DNA of 64,000 nucleotides, taken from NCBI GenBank assembly GCA_038277395.1, contig CM076193.1, forward strand, positions 74,294,252 through 74,358,251, written 5' to 3'. This document shows positions 11,845 through 23,160 of this stretch, one piece after another. Under the pieces are notes generated by a model. That model made no database searches. It saw only the letters and a program-made list of their open reading frames with translations, and was not told where the DNA came from. Every line of letters starts with the position of its first letter. The first letter of the stretch is position 1. A program made the translations under genes and the position numbers. Origin of the DNA: Dryocosmus kuriphilus. Lineage: Eukaryota > Arthropoda > Insecta > Hymenoptera > Cynipidae.

Positions 11845-12025
11845 TTTCACCAGCGTGCAATTTTTCTAACACCAGCTTTCTTGATACTACAATATTATCT
11901 TGCTTCTTATCCATTTTGAGCACGACGAACTTCTGTTCAGTTTCAATAAGGTGCTTCGAATCTTTTACTTGCTTCAAATCCACATGACTCAGCGGTAAAA
12001 AATCGCTAGATGTACACCAAGCCAA
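11845..12025 (-). pseudogene. rpsA: Bacterial 30S ribosomal protein S1 fragment
   Basis: About 60 minus-strand residues match an S1 repeat and linker: FLPLSHVDLKQVKDSKHLI, then KFVVLKMDKKQDNIVVSRK and VLEKLHA. The run VLKMDKK..NIVVSR followed by VLE is highly typical of bacterial S1, which binds mRNA on the ribosome. Full S1 is about 550 residues, so this is a small internal piece. It has no start or stop of its own and is joined directly to an unrelated bacterial-type sequence. Wording favours an alphaproteobacterial (Rickettsiales) source; Wolbachia is plausible but unproven. It is 12 bp from the divergent SecA piece. Confidence 0.8.
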
Positions 12026-12037
12026 GTAGGAATAATA

Positions 12038-12190
12038 ATGAGCCAGTTAATGTATAAAGAATTAGAAACAGAAATGCAGAGCTTATCTGATGAAGAGCTT
12101 GCTGGTAAAACTGAAGAATTCAAACGAGAATTGAAAAATGGGAAAACGTTAAATGATCTTCTCGTACCTGCATTTGCAGTTGTCGCTTCA
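12038..12190 (+). pseudogene. secA: Bacterial SecA N-terminal fragment
   Basis: About 50 plus-strand residues match the N-terminal region of bacterial SecA, the ATPase motor of the Sec export pathway: LETEMQSLSDEELAGKTEEF, then KRELKNGKTLNDLL and VPAFAVV. In a complete SecA this block is followed by VREA and GMRHFDVQ. Here the match ends after AFAVV, exactly where the GACGTC-rich repeat starts. The preceding residues also do not extend to the true SecA start. Nothing suggests expression as a functional product. With the S1 and unidentified fragments it forms a ~750-bp rearranged bacterial segment. Confidence 0.85.
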
Positions 12191-12192
12191 TC

Positions 12193-12253
12193 ATCTTTAC
12201 GACGCGGACATATGACGTCTTCGCGACGTCGTAAAGATGCCGTAAAGACGTCC
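12193..12253. repeat. GACGTC-rich palindromic repeat, right border of bacterial segment
   Basis: CATCTTTACGACG near 12193 pairs with CGTCGTAAAGATG near 12228, followed by CGTAAAGACGTCC. It is related to the block at 11390-11430. Confidence 0.6.
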
Positions 12254-12467
12254 TTTAATTGTTTGCTCAATGGGTTATTTTTTTACATCTGGGTAAAAAG
12301 TGGTTAGAATTTGGTAACATTGCTGAAGGCAAGAAATGCGAAGTAAAATACATCGTGAAATTATATTGAGTGCTCATAAACATAGAAAACATAAAGGTCT
12401 GTAAAATACACGAAGGCACTCAGGAGGAAAAAAATTCGAGGAAGTCTTTACATCTCTGCGATTAATC

Positions 12468-12496
12468 TATATACATATATATATATATATATATAA
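12468..12496. repeat. TA microsatellite
   Basis: A run of TA dinucleotides lies just upstream of a CAATGTTCGTTTGTTCC stretch. Confidence 0.8.
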
Positions 12497-12632
12497 TGCA
12501 ATGTTCGTTTGTTCCTAATCGCAAATCTCCGAAAGTTCTCTACCGATCGTTTTCAAATTTTTATATTACGTTGAATTCACAAACACGCGTGTTTTTAAAA
12601 AAGGGGGGTCTGGGGGTAGAGGCAAACTTGAC

Positions 12633-12719
12633 AGCCAATATTTAGAACCATGCGGTTTAGATATATACAAAGAGCCAATCTTTAAAATTATGAGGTTTAG
12701 ATCTATGCACAGATTGCTT

Positions 12720-12753
<34 letters not shown>

Positions 12754-12806
12754 GGAGGCCAATCTTTATAACTATGTGGTTTAGATCTATACACAGATTG
12801 CTTCTC
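12633..12806. repeat. Short tandem repeat split by a 31-G homopolymer
   Basis: There are three copies of a unit GCCAATCTTTA...GGTTTAGATCTATGCA, starting at 12633, 12673 and 12758. The second and third are separated by 31 consecutive G (12721-12751). Confidence 0.75.
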
Positions 12807-12899
12807 ACATGAATAATTATATGTTGCGTGTTCTACAGTCGACAAACCAAACAATCTCTTATATCAGCATAGAAAATGAAACAACATAAAATATTGTAC

Positions 12900-14780
12900 A
12901 CCCACAAGTATTTTCAAATTAAATATATTAGAAAGTGTGCTTTCTCTTTTTTTTTCTTCTTTTCCATTTAATCAGACTGAGCCACAGCAACGCATGGCCG
13001 GGTAGAAATAGTTATACGTATAAATGTATAAAATAGTAGAAAGAGTGCAAAATACTGTGAAATGACTGTCTTTTAATTTGCATGATTTTAAAAAATAAGT
13101 GTAATCTGATGAATTTTATTTACGAATAATGATCGTAAATTGTGTTAAATATTTTTCTCGCAATTGTAAAATACATTTTTGGAAAAATTAAAAAATGTCT
13201 CTTTCTCAATACGGAGCAGAAATTTATTTCTGTCTCCGTATCACTTTTAATTATAAAAAAAGTTTTCAAAATTAATTTTCTAAAAAAGGGAAATTAAGTT
13301 TCTTTTTTCTCTATTTAATTTTATATCTTTGAGGTCTTCAAATAATTTTTTAACTACTATGTCTTCTTAACTCAGATTTTTAAAAAAAATTGTTGAAACA
13401 GAGAACATGGGGTTCTACAACTTGTTCTCTATCTACTCTATTTTAATATAATTTGGAACCCATTGACTATTTGCATCGTGATGAGGAGAACGCATATTCT
13501 CGAAACGTCGAAAAATAATAGAAATATAGAACATCCTTTCTTATTTGTCTCAAGTATGCCGTTTTTTTCATTCTTGAAGAGCATTCTATTATTTAAAAAA
13601 TCGATAAAGTCTCGTAAAAGGAATGTCCGTGATATCTTATTATTTTATATTTAATTTAAAAATAACAATCTTAAACTAATAAATAATTTATGCGACAATC
13701 CAAAAACTGTTAAAAATGTTATTTTTAAATTAAATACAAGATAATAAGATATCATAGAATTTCCTTTTACGAGAATTTATCGATTTTTAATTTTTTGAAA
13801 AATTTATTTTATTATTGCAGGAAAAGTATTGACTAAAAATTTTTTTTCCAAAACCAGGCATTTTGTCACTAAAATACGTAATATTTCCTGAAAATTCTAT
13901 AATTTCAAAAAAATTCTATTTTTGCATTTTTGAACCTTTATTCGTAACTTTATTATAAAATTGAAACTTTAAGGGTCATAATTTTAAGAAAAAGAATAAT
14001 CCCGATTGTTGAAAAGAACAACAGAAAATATAATGATTGAAATAGAAAATATGCGGAAAATAAAAATCCCGATATTCCAAATTACTAAAAAAAATAGAAC
14101 TACCGAATATGTTTGTTGACAAAATTGAAAATGTAAATTACCGAAATTGTATAATTATGAAAATTTTAAAAGCAAAAATTTCGAAATTCCGAAATTAGTA
14201 AATTTTCGAAATTAGTAAGCTCCGAAATTTCAAATTCCCAGAAAAAAGTAATATTCATATAATATTTTTTTTTTTATCAGTTTCAAACTTTAAAGTGCTC
14301 TTTTAAACTATATGCGTGGATATACTTTTAAAAAATCAATCTATCAGTAACAAATATTAAATACTTTAAATTACTTACTTTAAATACTAAAATATTAAAT
14401 ATTATTTTTCGCGTTATTTCAGAATCACAAGCGGGAAGCGCCGCCGTATAGTGAAAATGATAAGACAGAAACTCCTAGCAATAAGAACCGGACATATTTT
14501 TTAGAATCGAATAGGCCTGGTGTATTATAATGGTTTCGACGGACAACAATGACTGTACAAAAAGAATTTGAAGGTTATGTTAAGCTAAAGGGCATAAATA
14601 ACTGTAGACGAGTATAAAGCGCCAAGGTTTAGGTAATTTCAAATTGATAATTTATTATACTATGGTGTAACATTGATTTATGTTGAAGATTTCTATTTTT
14701 TTAATTTACAGATAAATTTTTTTATTTACATATGAAGATCGCTAAAATTTTTTTATATTACTAAAATCAAAATAAAAAAA
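12900..14780. other. AT-rich interval with one foldback
   Basis: Apart from the foldback at 13592-13794, I see only AT-rich sequence and short chance frames. Confidence 0.5.
13592..13794. repeat. Foldback element, ~75-bp arms
   Basis: The left arm (13592-13668) contains AATCGATAAAGTCTCGTAAAAG and GATATCTTATTATTTT. The right arm (13716-13794) is its reverse complement. The spacer is about 47 bp. No coding content; MITE-like. Confidence 0.75.
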
Positions 14781-14783
14781 TGA

Positions 14784-14939
14784 TCAGAATTCCGTGAGTG
14801 TTGGAACAAACCCGCATTTAAATTTCCAAATTCTGCAATCATGTTTGTGTTCTGCTATTCTATTTTTTAACCTCCGGCTAGTTTCGCCAATATAGATTTT
14901 AATGCAATTTTGCTTTTGATAAAATAAACAACGTTTGAT
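14784..14939 (-). pseudogene. Penelope-like element GIY-YIG endonuclease fragment
   Basis: A 52-codon minus-strand frame without an ATG includes NCIKIYIGETSRRLKNRI followed by AEHKHDC. This is the GIY-YIG nuclease motif with its downstream Arg and His residues, as found at the C terminus of Penelope-like retroelement proteins. The GIY half is KIY, the YIG is intact, and the conserved Arg (SRR) is present. It ends at TGA 14784. The upstream reverse transcriptase is missing because the deleted mariner begins about 40 bp away at 14988. A Penelope-like N-terminal region occurs separately at 63306. Confidence 0.75.
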
Positions 14940-14987
14940 AAATTTTTAATTTTTTCAGAATCTTTTTTACTTCTAATATAGTTGGTG

Positions 14988-16028
14988 CTATTTTTCGTCA
15001 TCCGGGCCGTGGCATCCTTCGAAGTAGTCCCCATTTAATTGAACCACACGCTCCCAGCGGTGCTTCCACATCTTAAGCCAGTCACCGCTTGACCAGAAAC
15101 GCGGTCGTTTTCTTCTCACGGCATCACGCAATCTTTTCAGAACTTCAACGTAATATTCTTTGCTGATCGTCTGACCTCTTGGAGCAAATTTATAATGCAC
15201 AACACCCTCATAATCGAAAAAAATAATCAACACTGACTTAGAATGTCTCCGACTTTGACGTGCTTTTTTCGGCCGTGGCTCGTCTGGATGCTTCCAGTGT
15301 GAAGATTGTTGCTTAGTTTCAGGATCGTAACCATAAACCCATGATTCATCCCCAGTAATAACCTTCTTAAGGACATTTTCATCATCACTGACCATTTCCA
15401 AGTTGTCCTGAGCGATTTCAGAGCGAAGGTCTTTCTGCTCGGTCGTGACCAATTTCGGAATGAATTTCGCAGACACGCGAGTCATTCCCAAAATCTTGTT
15501 CAAAATTTCCCAAACAATACTTTTCGGTATTCTGAGATCATTTTCTACTTCACGAACAGTCAATCGACGATCACCTTCAATCGCAAGTCGCACACGCTCG
15601 ATGTTTTCCGGTGTTGTTGCCAACAGAGATCGGCCAGAACGAGGGTCACTGTCAACAGATGTACGGCCATTTCTAAGCCGCCTGTACCACTTCTTTATCT
15701 GTATTATGCCCATAATTTTGTCCTCAAAGGCCTTCTGTATCATCTCAATAGTCTCCGTATAACTCTAGCCGAGGTCGAAACAAAACTCGATGCAAATTCG
15801 TTGATCTCTTCTTTCTGTCATTTTCAAGAGTACACCGATGCGACGAACGGAAAAAGCACGTTGGACATAAACACAGGCTGCACGCGACCCAAGGCGCCCG
15901 GCCGGTAACTACGGCATTCAGGGAGTTCGTGAGGGACTCCTAGTTACGCTCATACCCCGCAGAGGCCGCTGGAGCGCTCTGACGCGAAGATATGAACGCA
16001 GGTCGGATAGTTTTCGACCATACCTCGT
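14988..16028 (-). mobile_element. mariner transposon with internal deletion of the catalytic core
   Basis: The minus-strand transposase starts at ATG 15821 (MTERRDQRICIEF), has an in-frame stop near 15766, then is open from 15743 to 14988. The two N-terminal helix-turn-helix regions are present (KKWYRRLRNGRTS; RRLTVREVENDLRIPKS; SAKFIPKLV). The first catalytic Asp is in GDESWVYGYD. After YYVEVLKRLRDAVRRKRP the sequence jumps to the C-terminal LKMWKHRWERV-type end, so the second and third catalytic Asp (HDNAPAH and PDLAP-type motifs) are deleted. The upstream terminus TACGAGGTATGGTCGAAAA (complement of 16010-16028) looks like its inverted repeat. A matching 3' terminus was not found. Non-functional. 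Confidence 0.85.
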
Positions 16029-19022
16029 ATAACGGAAGCTTACAGGAGGTATTCTCAGTGTCACATAGCACTATTTCGAACCACTTTGGCCTTTGCGAAC
16101 CTTTTGGGACAAGTGATATCGGTAGCATTTTTGTACTTGTATTTTGACACCCAGGACTCCGACTTCTATTGTTATACAAGTTTATAAGGACATACACCGT
16201 TTCGCCCAGAGCCTCTTCGACCATACACCCCCACCATCGCCCCGAGCAGAGTTCCCCTCACTTGTTGCTGTCCAGAGAATCTGGCCCATAAATGCCTGTG
16301 ACCCTTAAATCTCGCCTCGAGAGTCAATACCTGAGGGCTTAGTAATTAATATCATTATTATTATTAGAAACAGCAGTACAATTTCACTTCTAAAATGGCA
16401 AAATTACGAAGAAAAAACTGTCATATTCTTGGTTTAAAATTCTTATAGCTATATAACCTAACCTTATTTGAATGAAAGAGAGTATACTTTTTTTTGTGTA
16501 TGTTATGTAGGGTTCAAATCCCCAACGGGTGCGATTTTTCAAAGCGTTTAAGAGTGCTATTATATGCGTAAGTGACTGTTCGTGCAATTGTGTAATTTTA
16601 AACATAAATTAAGTGCAGTAATAATATATAAAACATTTTTTTTGCGAATTCATCCTCACTTTACATCATGTGCTTCGAGCTGCCGTTATATATTTTGTCA
16701 GAATTCTTCAGGTATCGTCAAGAAATGCTCAATTATCATCAGAAATGTTCAGAAATGTTCAGAAATGGATTGTAATTAATTAGGAGACTTCAAGAATAGT
16801 GAAATATAGTCAAGAATCGTCGCAAAATGTGAAAAATCATCAGGAATAGAGTAATGAGGATAATTTATAGCAGTCTATATACTATAGTTCAATGGCCATC
16901 ATAAAGAGATTAAACCCTCGGACACAAATTTCTGATGAGCTGTGAACATTCTCTGAAGAGTTTTGACTTTTCCTGACTTTTTTTCTGATGATTCCTGACT
17001 TTTTCTTCAGTAGGGTCCGGGTGGCCGTTACTCCTGGTAGACTTTAAATAAAAGCATTGAAAGAGTATGAGAATCATCGAAAATCAGCGCAAATATTACA
17101 AATTGATGTTAATTATCAGTCAAATTTATAAGTTTACACAGTTCACACCTTCATCTAAGAAGTTTATTTAAGATAAAGAATTTTTACAATCGAGACACGC
17201 TTCTTTTATGTGAAAAAGAAGGAGATGACAGTTCGCGCGGTTACAATTTTAAGTTATTTACTAATATCAAATTTAAAACGTGCTCCTCATGACAAAAGGA
17301 ATAAATGATTATATATCCAGTTTTGTGGAGAAAGAAAAGCTGGATTAAGCTAAAATTTTAAAAACGTGTCAACATTATTGTTCTTCAATATGCATATTAT
17401 CGTATGTCAACAAATATTTTGACCCTTTTGTCAAAGATATATTTTAAAATATTTTTTTAATCCTTATCAGAATTTAAATTATATTGTGATTTTTATATAG
17501 AACTTTTATGTTTTCGCGCTAAATGCATATAGTTATTCCAATTTGGAGGTTATGTTATTTCTCGTAGACGAGATTCTTTTAACAACTGTATTTTTTATTG
17601 TAAATGCTGAAAATATATTAACAATAATGCTAAATGAGAGAATTATAAATTTCGAGTATTATTATTTGTACCAAATTATTAATAATTTTGTTGAAAATGG
17701 AACTACAGTCTAAACGCACGATGCAGCAAAACTACTAACTTCGATTTTCACGTTGAAAATTCCTTTTAAAAATTTTGTTTAACTTTGTAACAAACTTTTT
17801 ATTTAATTTCATGACATTGTACTTTACAGAAAAAATCTTCTGTTTGAACATCTGCCATTTTGTTAAAAATTTAAATATTGCTTAATGCTTCGATTAAGAA
17901 CGAGAAAAAGTGATACTTTAACTAATCTCGCCAGAATTTATTGTTTCAGATGATCCTGTCATGAGCAATTGTGTACACAGCAAAACGCCTTTTTTGGACA
18001 TCTAGGAGAGACTGGCTGCAACTGATTTGTTTGTCACTATTTTACCATGAAAAAATTATTGTAACTTCTTAAAACATGTATTATTTGAATGCTACAATAT
18101 TGATTTAAAGGTAAATAAACCAGTCTTCCTAAGTTTCTTTACTTTATAATATTTGGTTACAATAAATACCCGTTATATTTCTAATTGCATTTATTTGGAT
18201 CCATAACTCCAGCACTATTCTGTACGAATTTACTTATTTGAATGGAGCTAGTCAAAGCGTCGACTGCAGTCTTGCCATATTTCCTTAGAATTAATCAGGT
18301 GTTTGTAAAAACGGTATCTATTCGTTCCATTAATATAATTAACTACATTTTAAGTGTACAATTTTCTTAGTTTAGAATATTCAGAAATGTTTAATGCTTC
18401 GATTATAAATTTATTTCTAGTACTTTAACCATCTTTAATTTCAGTATTGAATTTTGACTAAAAGTTTTACTGTGTCTGCCATAAAAGCCTATGTATAAAA
18501 CCGTAATTTTAACAGCAATTTTAAGATAAACTACATTGACAATCGATCTGAATTTCTTTTACGACCTTCTTAGCATGCTTATTATCAGTTTGAACATTTT
18601 TTCAAAACGTTCTAACCATTTTCATTTTGGTATCGAACTTCCTTAACCGGTATTTTTTTATGACTGCCAATGCGAAATTTCAAAATCTACCTGGAATAAA
18701 AGGTTTCAAATTCTGCCATCAGATAGCGTATCGCAGTGCAGCGGATACCAATATTAGTCTATAGTTTAATATGCCCTCTAGCTTAACATAAACTTGAAAT
18801 TATTTTTTTACAGTCACTGTTATCCGTCGAAAACATTATATTACACTTATTCTACTTAAGCTGAAATGTAATAATTAAATTTTTTGGAACATCTCTAATT
18901 TTTATGCGGTTTCCAAAATTATCCAAAATTTAATTAAAATAAAAAGGTTAATTAAAATTTTATTAACATAAAAAGATTCAAAATTAATTCGTAATCTCCA
19001 AAAACACTTACTCGTACTTATT
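16029..19022. other. AT-rich interval
   Basis: It contains the SINE-like copy at 16499-16648 and, near 16940-17018, one end of the MITE family seen whole at 29503. The rest has no recognisable gene. Confidence 0.5.
16499..16648 (+). repeat. Dispersed repeat with a tRNA T-arm/B-box motif (SINE-like), copy 2
   Basis: Closely similar to 3150-3297 over its whole length, including GGGTTCAAATCCCC, the CAAAGCGTTTAAGAGTGC block and the ATAATATATAAAA tail. Two copies ending at about the same points support a true repeat family. Confidence 0.55.
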
Positions 19023-19197
19023 CAGGGTGTCTACTAATAAAGACAAAAAAATTCTCGTACATTATCCGTAAAATTCTGTAACGTGGTACATGGCACACGT
19101 CACACGGTTTCCCCCTTTCCACCCCGAAGACTGACTTGAGTGGTAGCGGTGAGGCAGTAAGGTGATGAGTTAACTGTATGTAACTAATCATCGATTC

Positions 19198-19272
19198 CGT
19201 GGTTGGCGCAGTAGTTAGCGCATCGGGCTTTCGAGCCGGCGACCGAGGGTTCGATTCCCCGGGCCGGAGTCA
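19198..19272 (+). other. tRNA-like sequence used as LINE insertion target
   Basis: It has a clear A box (TGGCGCAGTAG) with a perfect 4-bp D stem (GCGC/GCGC), an anticodon arm with TTC in the anticodon position (Glu-like), and a B box GGTTCGATTCC. The 5' acceptor strand does not pair with GGCCGGA at the 3' end, so this is a tRNA pseudogene or tRNA-derived element, not a working tRNA. Its last 17 bases are duplicated beyond the LINE at 23630-23646. Confidence 0.6.
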
Positions 19273-19599
19273 TTTATTTATTTATACTCTGTCACTTTTA
19301 CGGGTTTGCGAGTCTTTACATAACCATCACATCTTTACACATATAACGCAGATTTTACAATTTTTTATTCCTACCTTAACACTATGTACATATCTTCTTA
19401 ATCTCGAATCTTAACCTACGCGTTACCACTCGAGCCCTTGGGCTTCCGTTTCCTCTCACCACTGCCATTCTATTAATGGTACATTAATCCGCAACTATTT
19501 GTTATTTTCCTTTTATAGGGATCCGTTTAGACTTTTATCTACCTTGTGTGTCCTGCTCTTTCTCTCAACTTTTCCAGCTTCTTCATCCATCACTCACCC

Positions 19600-21431
19600 T
19601 GTCCATTTCCATTCAGAGTAACTTTCACTCTCTCTTTCAAACTCTTCCCTTCCTCTTCATCTTCTGTACACCTCTCTAACACATGTATCCATGATTCCTA
19701 CTCATACCCACATACTCTACAATGATTCACCTCCTCGTTTATCCAGTACCTACATGCTCTTAACCCCTCTCCTATTCTAAATCTCATCACTCTGTTCCAT
19801 TTACTCTCCTTCCTTAACTTTTTCAGATATTCTGGCTCTCCCTCCCACTTGAACATCCTGTACCAGCTATTGTATCTCGAATCCAAGATTTTTCTCCATT
19901 TTTCCTCTCCTTGTCTCGCCAGAATATCGTCCTCTAATACTTGTCAGTCTCTACTACCCACATTCATACTCCATTCTCTCCTTCTTGCGTACATTTCTTC
20001 TTCCCATTTCGACCGTCCCATATTCCCCCTCCACTCTTTGTCTACAATCTCCCTTGCACACGCTTGTGCGATCTTGCTCCCTTCTCCCCTCCTTAGTTTT
20101 TCTTTAAAATTCCAGGCACTTTTTAGTTGCCTTACCAACATTTTGTCTCGACCTATCTCTTCCCTCAACATATACCCTGGGCAGCTCCACCCTATCCCCA
20201 TGACCCATCCCAGAAATCTCTCATACATGCTTTCCACTCTCTTATGTTCCTTCTATGCCCATACTTCTGTTCCATAACTTACCACAGACCACACTAATAC
20301 ATCGAACATCCATATTCTCCTTCTCCAGTCATCCTTGAATCTTCTATTCCCTATTACCCACACTTGGCCCATTAATTTACTCGCACATTCCAATCTCTTT
20401 CTCACCTGCAGCTGCTCGTTTTCTTCTCCCGCTTCGAACCAGAATCCTAGGTAACAAAACTCTTCTACCAGCTCCACTACCTCGCCATTCATTTTCCATT
20501 CATACTCTATTCTACATTCTCTCTTTCTGAAACACATCATCTTAGTTTTATACACATTCACGGTTAGATCTTTCTCTCTCATCACCTCTTCAAATACTCT
20601 CATCATTAGACTCAACCCTCTTTCATCATCCACTACAAATACTATATCGTCTGCGTATGCTAGCAAATATAGCTTGCCATTTACCCCTTTTCCTTTCTGT
20701 GCCAGTTTCTCCTCCAAGTCTGCCAGTAGGATACTAAACAGTACTGGGCTCAGCGGACATCCCTGTCTCAGACTTCTTCCTGTCCAAAACTCCTCTCCTT
20801 TCTTTTTCCCCATTCTTACCTTCGTCCTAGTTTCTACAAATATCTCTTTTATCCTCTATGCTAGACTTTCTTCGATTCCTCTATCCTTTAATGCCTTCCA
20901 TAGGACTCTCCTGTTAACCGAATCAACATCCGCTTTTAAGTCTACAAATAATGCGACCAGTTTTCCGTTCATCTGTCCCAAGTTCCCTATTTCTTCGTTT
21001 ATACCCTTCCTTCCTCCTCTTTCCGTATTTATCACTTCCCATTCCCTCCCTTCCTTTACCGCTTTCTCAACCTCTTTCACGTATCTACCTTTCTCCTTTT
21101 GCTTCTTTTCACTCAAAATTTTCTCGTGCTTTTTTCCTCCGATTGTAGTCTCCTTTCTCCATTTCCCCACTACTACATTTTTTTAGGCATTCTTTAATAT
21201 TTGCTTTACTCTCTCTCTCTCTCTCTCTCTGCACTCCTCATCCCACGATCCTCTCTTATCTTTCTCTCCTTTGTTTATCGGCCTCACTTTTTCCCTTATC
21301 TTATCAATCACCTCTTTAAGTTTTTCTATCATCTTATCTATTCCTTCTTCTTCCATTTCTCCCCAATCCTCGTTTTCCATTTTTTCTGTGAATTCCCTTA
21401 ACTTATCCTGACCCCATCTCCCCATTTTCAA
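19600..21431 (-). pseudogene. LINE ORF2, reverse transcriptase and C-terminal zinc motif
   Basis: RT pieces in order on the minus strand: 21431-21183 (linker, charged), 21170-20856 (LFVDLKADVDSVNRRVLW, RT motif A region) and 20813-20253, which holds SLRQGCPLSPVLFSILLADL, the catalytic LLAYADDIVF, VNVYKTKMM and CYLGFWF. Then 20237-19944 (thumb/C-terminal part) and 19886-19600, which holds CRVCGYE followed by SWIHVLERC, the CxxC-H-C zinc motif typical of LINE C termini. In-frame stops and shifts lie between pieces. The YADD active site is intact. Confidence 0.85.
21210..21231. repeat. CT microsatellite
   Basis: Ten CT units inside the degenerate LINE ORF2. Confidence 0.8.
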
Positions 21432-21571
21432 TTTTATTTACCCATCTTCTCCCCTCCTCCTTCTGCCGCGCTTTGGACATCTACCTCTAAACGTGGCTAT
21501 AATTGGAAAGTGCTAGGATCCTATCTCATTTCCCACTTCCATTCTAATCATCAATCTCTTGATTCTTTCTT

Positions 21572-22264
21572 CTATAGAATGTAATCTATTACCGTGTCTC
21601 CTTTACCTGTAAACGTCACCGCTCCCTCTTCATCCCCCCTTGTATAACCATTACAAATGAACCACCCTGTCACTCCTATCAGGTCTAGAAGCGTTCTTCC
21701 CTCTCGGTCCGTTTCCCTGTCCTTCGACTTTCTCATAAAATCCTCGTTTTCTTCGTCCCATAACTCACCCCCTTGTTCACCAGTCCATGCATTGAGATCC
21801 CCTTCTATTAGCACCAAATCTCCTTCCCTTTGATCTTTCCAACTCCTTATCTCATTCCATCCTTGTTCTTCTCCCTTTCTCCTGTATACACATCCAATGT
21901 TCACTCTCACTTTCCCCACTTTTATTTTTCTCACCATTGTCCCCTCCTTTTCCTCCTTATTCTCACGTGCTCCTTCCTCTACTACCAACTCCTTTCTTAC
22001 GCCTGACACCATGCCACCCATTCCTCTCCCTTTTACGTTTTCCTCTCTAGCTTCTTGCATCTCCCACACATAGCCTTTCGGTAACCTCCTTTTCAGGCCC
22101 TTCCAATCCTTCTTATTCATCCATGTTTCACTCATCATTATTACATCCCAATTTTTCATTTCTTCCCAGAATCTTGTATCATTGTTCTTTAATCCTGACA
22201 CATTCCAAAATGCTACCTTTACTTCTCTCTCTTTGTCCTTTCCTACTTTATTCCTTCCATTCAA
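21572..22264 (-). pseudogene. LINE ORF2, apurinic endonuclease-like domain
   Basis: A 231-residue open frame. Landmarks of the APE endonuclease fold: VAFWNVSGLKN near the start (Asn), IMMSETWM (Glu), LIEGDLNAW (Asp and Asn) and TVIDYIL (Asp). This domain nicks target DNA to prime reverse transcription. It ends at the IDYIL motif, where the following SDH-type region should come; the frame breaks there. It is in the same element as the RT downstream. Confidence 0.85.
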
Positions 22265-22559
22265 TTCCTTTCACTGTGTATAAACCCCCCCCCCCCCCCC
22301 CCCCCCCCCTTGTGTCCTCACTATTTTCATCGTGTCTCCTTCCTTTCTCTATCCTTTTCCTGTCTTCCCTCAACTCTTCTACTTCCTCGTCCCATATCCA
22401 CACTTCTCGATTTATCCTCATCCTACCTTTGCTTATCCTTACTCTACCTGCTTTATTTTTCTCTGCTCATGCCCTGCACTCTATAATCCACTTTTTCTTT
22501 CTCTCTATCCACGTCAAATCTCTTTTCTTCCTTTCAGCGCCTTTTTCTTCTCCATTACT

Positions 22560-23160
22560 TCATACCTCATACCTTTCCTCCTCGCTTCCTAGTGTCACTA
22601 ACAGCAGACCTTCTGCTCTCTCCCTTCTTCCTATTCTCTTTACCTCTTTCACCCTTACTTGCACTCCAATGTCTTTCATCAGTTTCCTAACCTCCTTCTC
22701 TCCTATTCCTCTGTCTGTTTCCATGCCTTTGACTATCACATTTTTTCCCTCTTTCCCCTTTCCTTTGTTCCATTCTCTTTCCACTTGCTCACTCTCTCCT
22801 CTATCTGTTTTATTTCCTTTTTCCTTTCTCCCTCGTTCTCTCTCTGCCTTTTCTCTATGCTTTCTAGTTTACTCCATAATACCTTTTCTTTCTCCAAATT
22901 CCATCGCTTATCCCATTCTTCCCATTTCTCTCTCACTTTCTAACTTCCTCCTTGACGACCTCTTCCCCTTTCCTGTGCATTCCTTCAAGCCTCTCATACG
23001 TTTCTTTTTTAAATCCCTGAATCAGTGCTTCTATTTTACGAAACATATCCCCTTCCCCTCTTTCGTCACTACTCGTATCATTTGCCCCCTTGCTTTCGTT
23101 CATTACATTACTCCTTGCCGACCTGGCGTCCTTTCGCGCCGGACTTCTTGAAATCGGCAT
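22560..23160 (-). pseudogene. LINE ORF1 (coiled coil plus RNA-binding region)
   Basis: Three overlapping minus-strand pieces. 23160-22933 starts MPISRSPARKDARSARSN. 22936-22736 is a highly charged Glu/Lys helix (EKRQRENEGERKKEIKQIEE), likely coiled coil. 22784-22560 carries KNVIVKGMETDRGIGEKEV then VRVKEVKRIGRRERAEGLLL, resembling the RRM-like region of LINE ORF1 proteins. Two frame changes separate them. In intact LINEs this protein coats the RNA. Weakly conserved, so the domain names are inference. Confidence 0.6.

Noticed and set aside
11330..12025. A single intact 231-residue bacterial gene
   Set aside because: The first ~60 residues are a ribosomal S1 piece, the next part belongs to an unrelated bacterial-type protein, and the last ~30 residues are translated repeat and insect flank.
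19198..19272. Functional tRNA gene
   Set aside because: A and B boxes and the D stem are good, but the 5' acceptor strand does not pair with the 3' strand and the T stem has two mismatches.
19849..20277. 142-codon plus-strand frame
   Set aside because: Antisense of the LINE reverse transcriptase.
22123..23151. 342-codon plus-strand open frame
   Set aside because: It is the antisense of LINE ORF1 and endonuclease; its Ser/Pro/Leu/Phe-rich composition reflects the complement of Lys/Glu-rich coding sequence.
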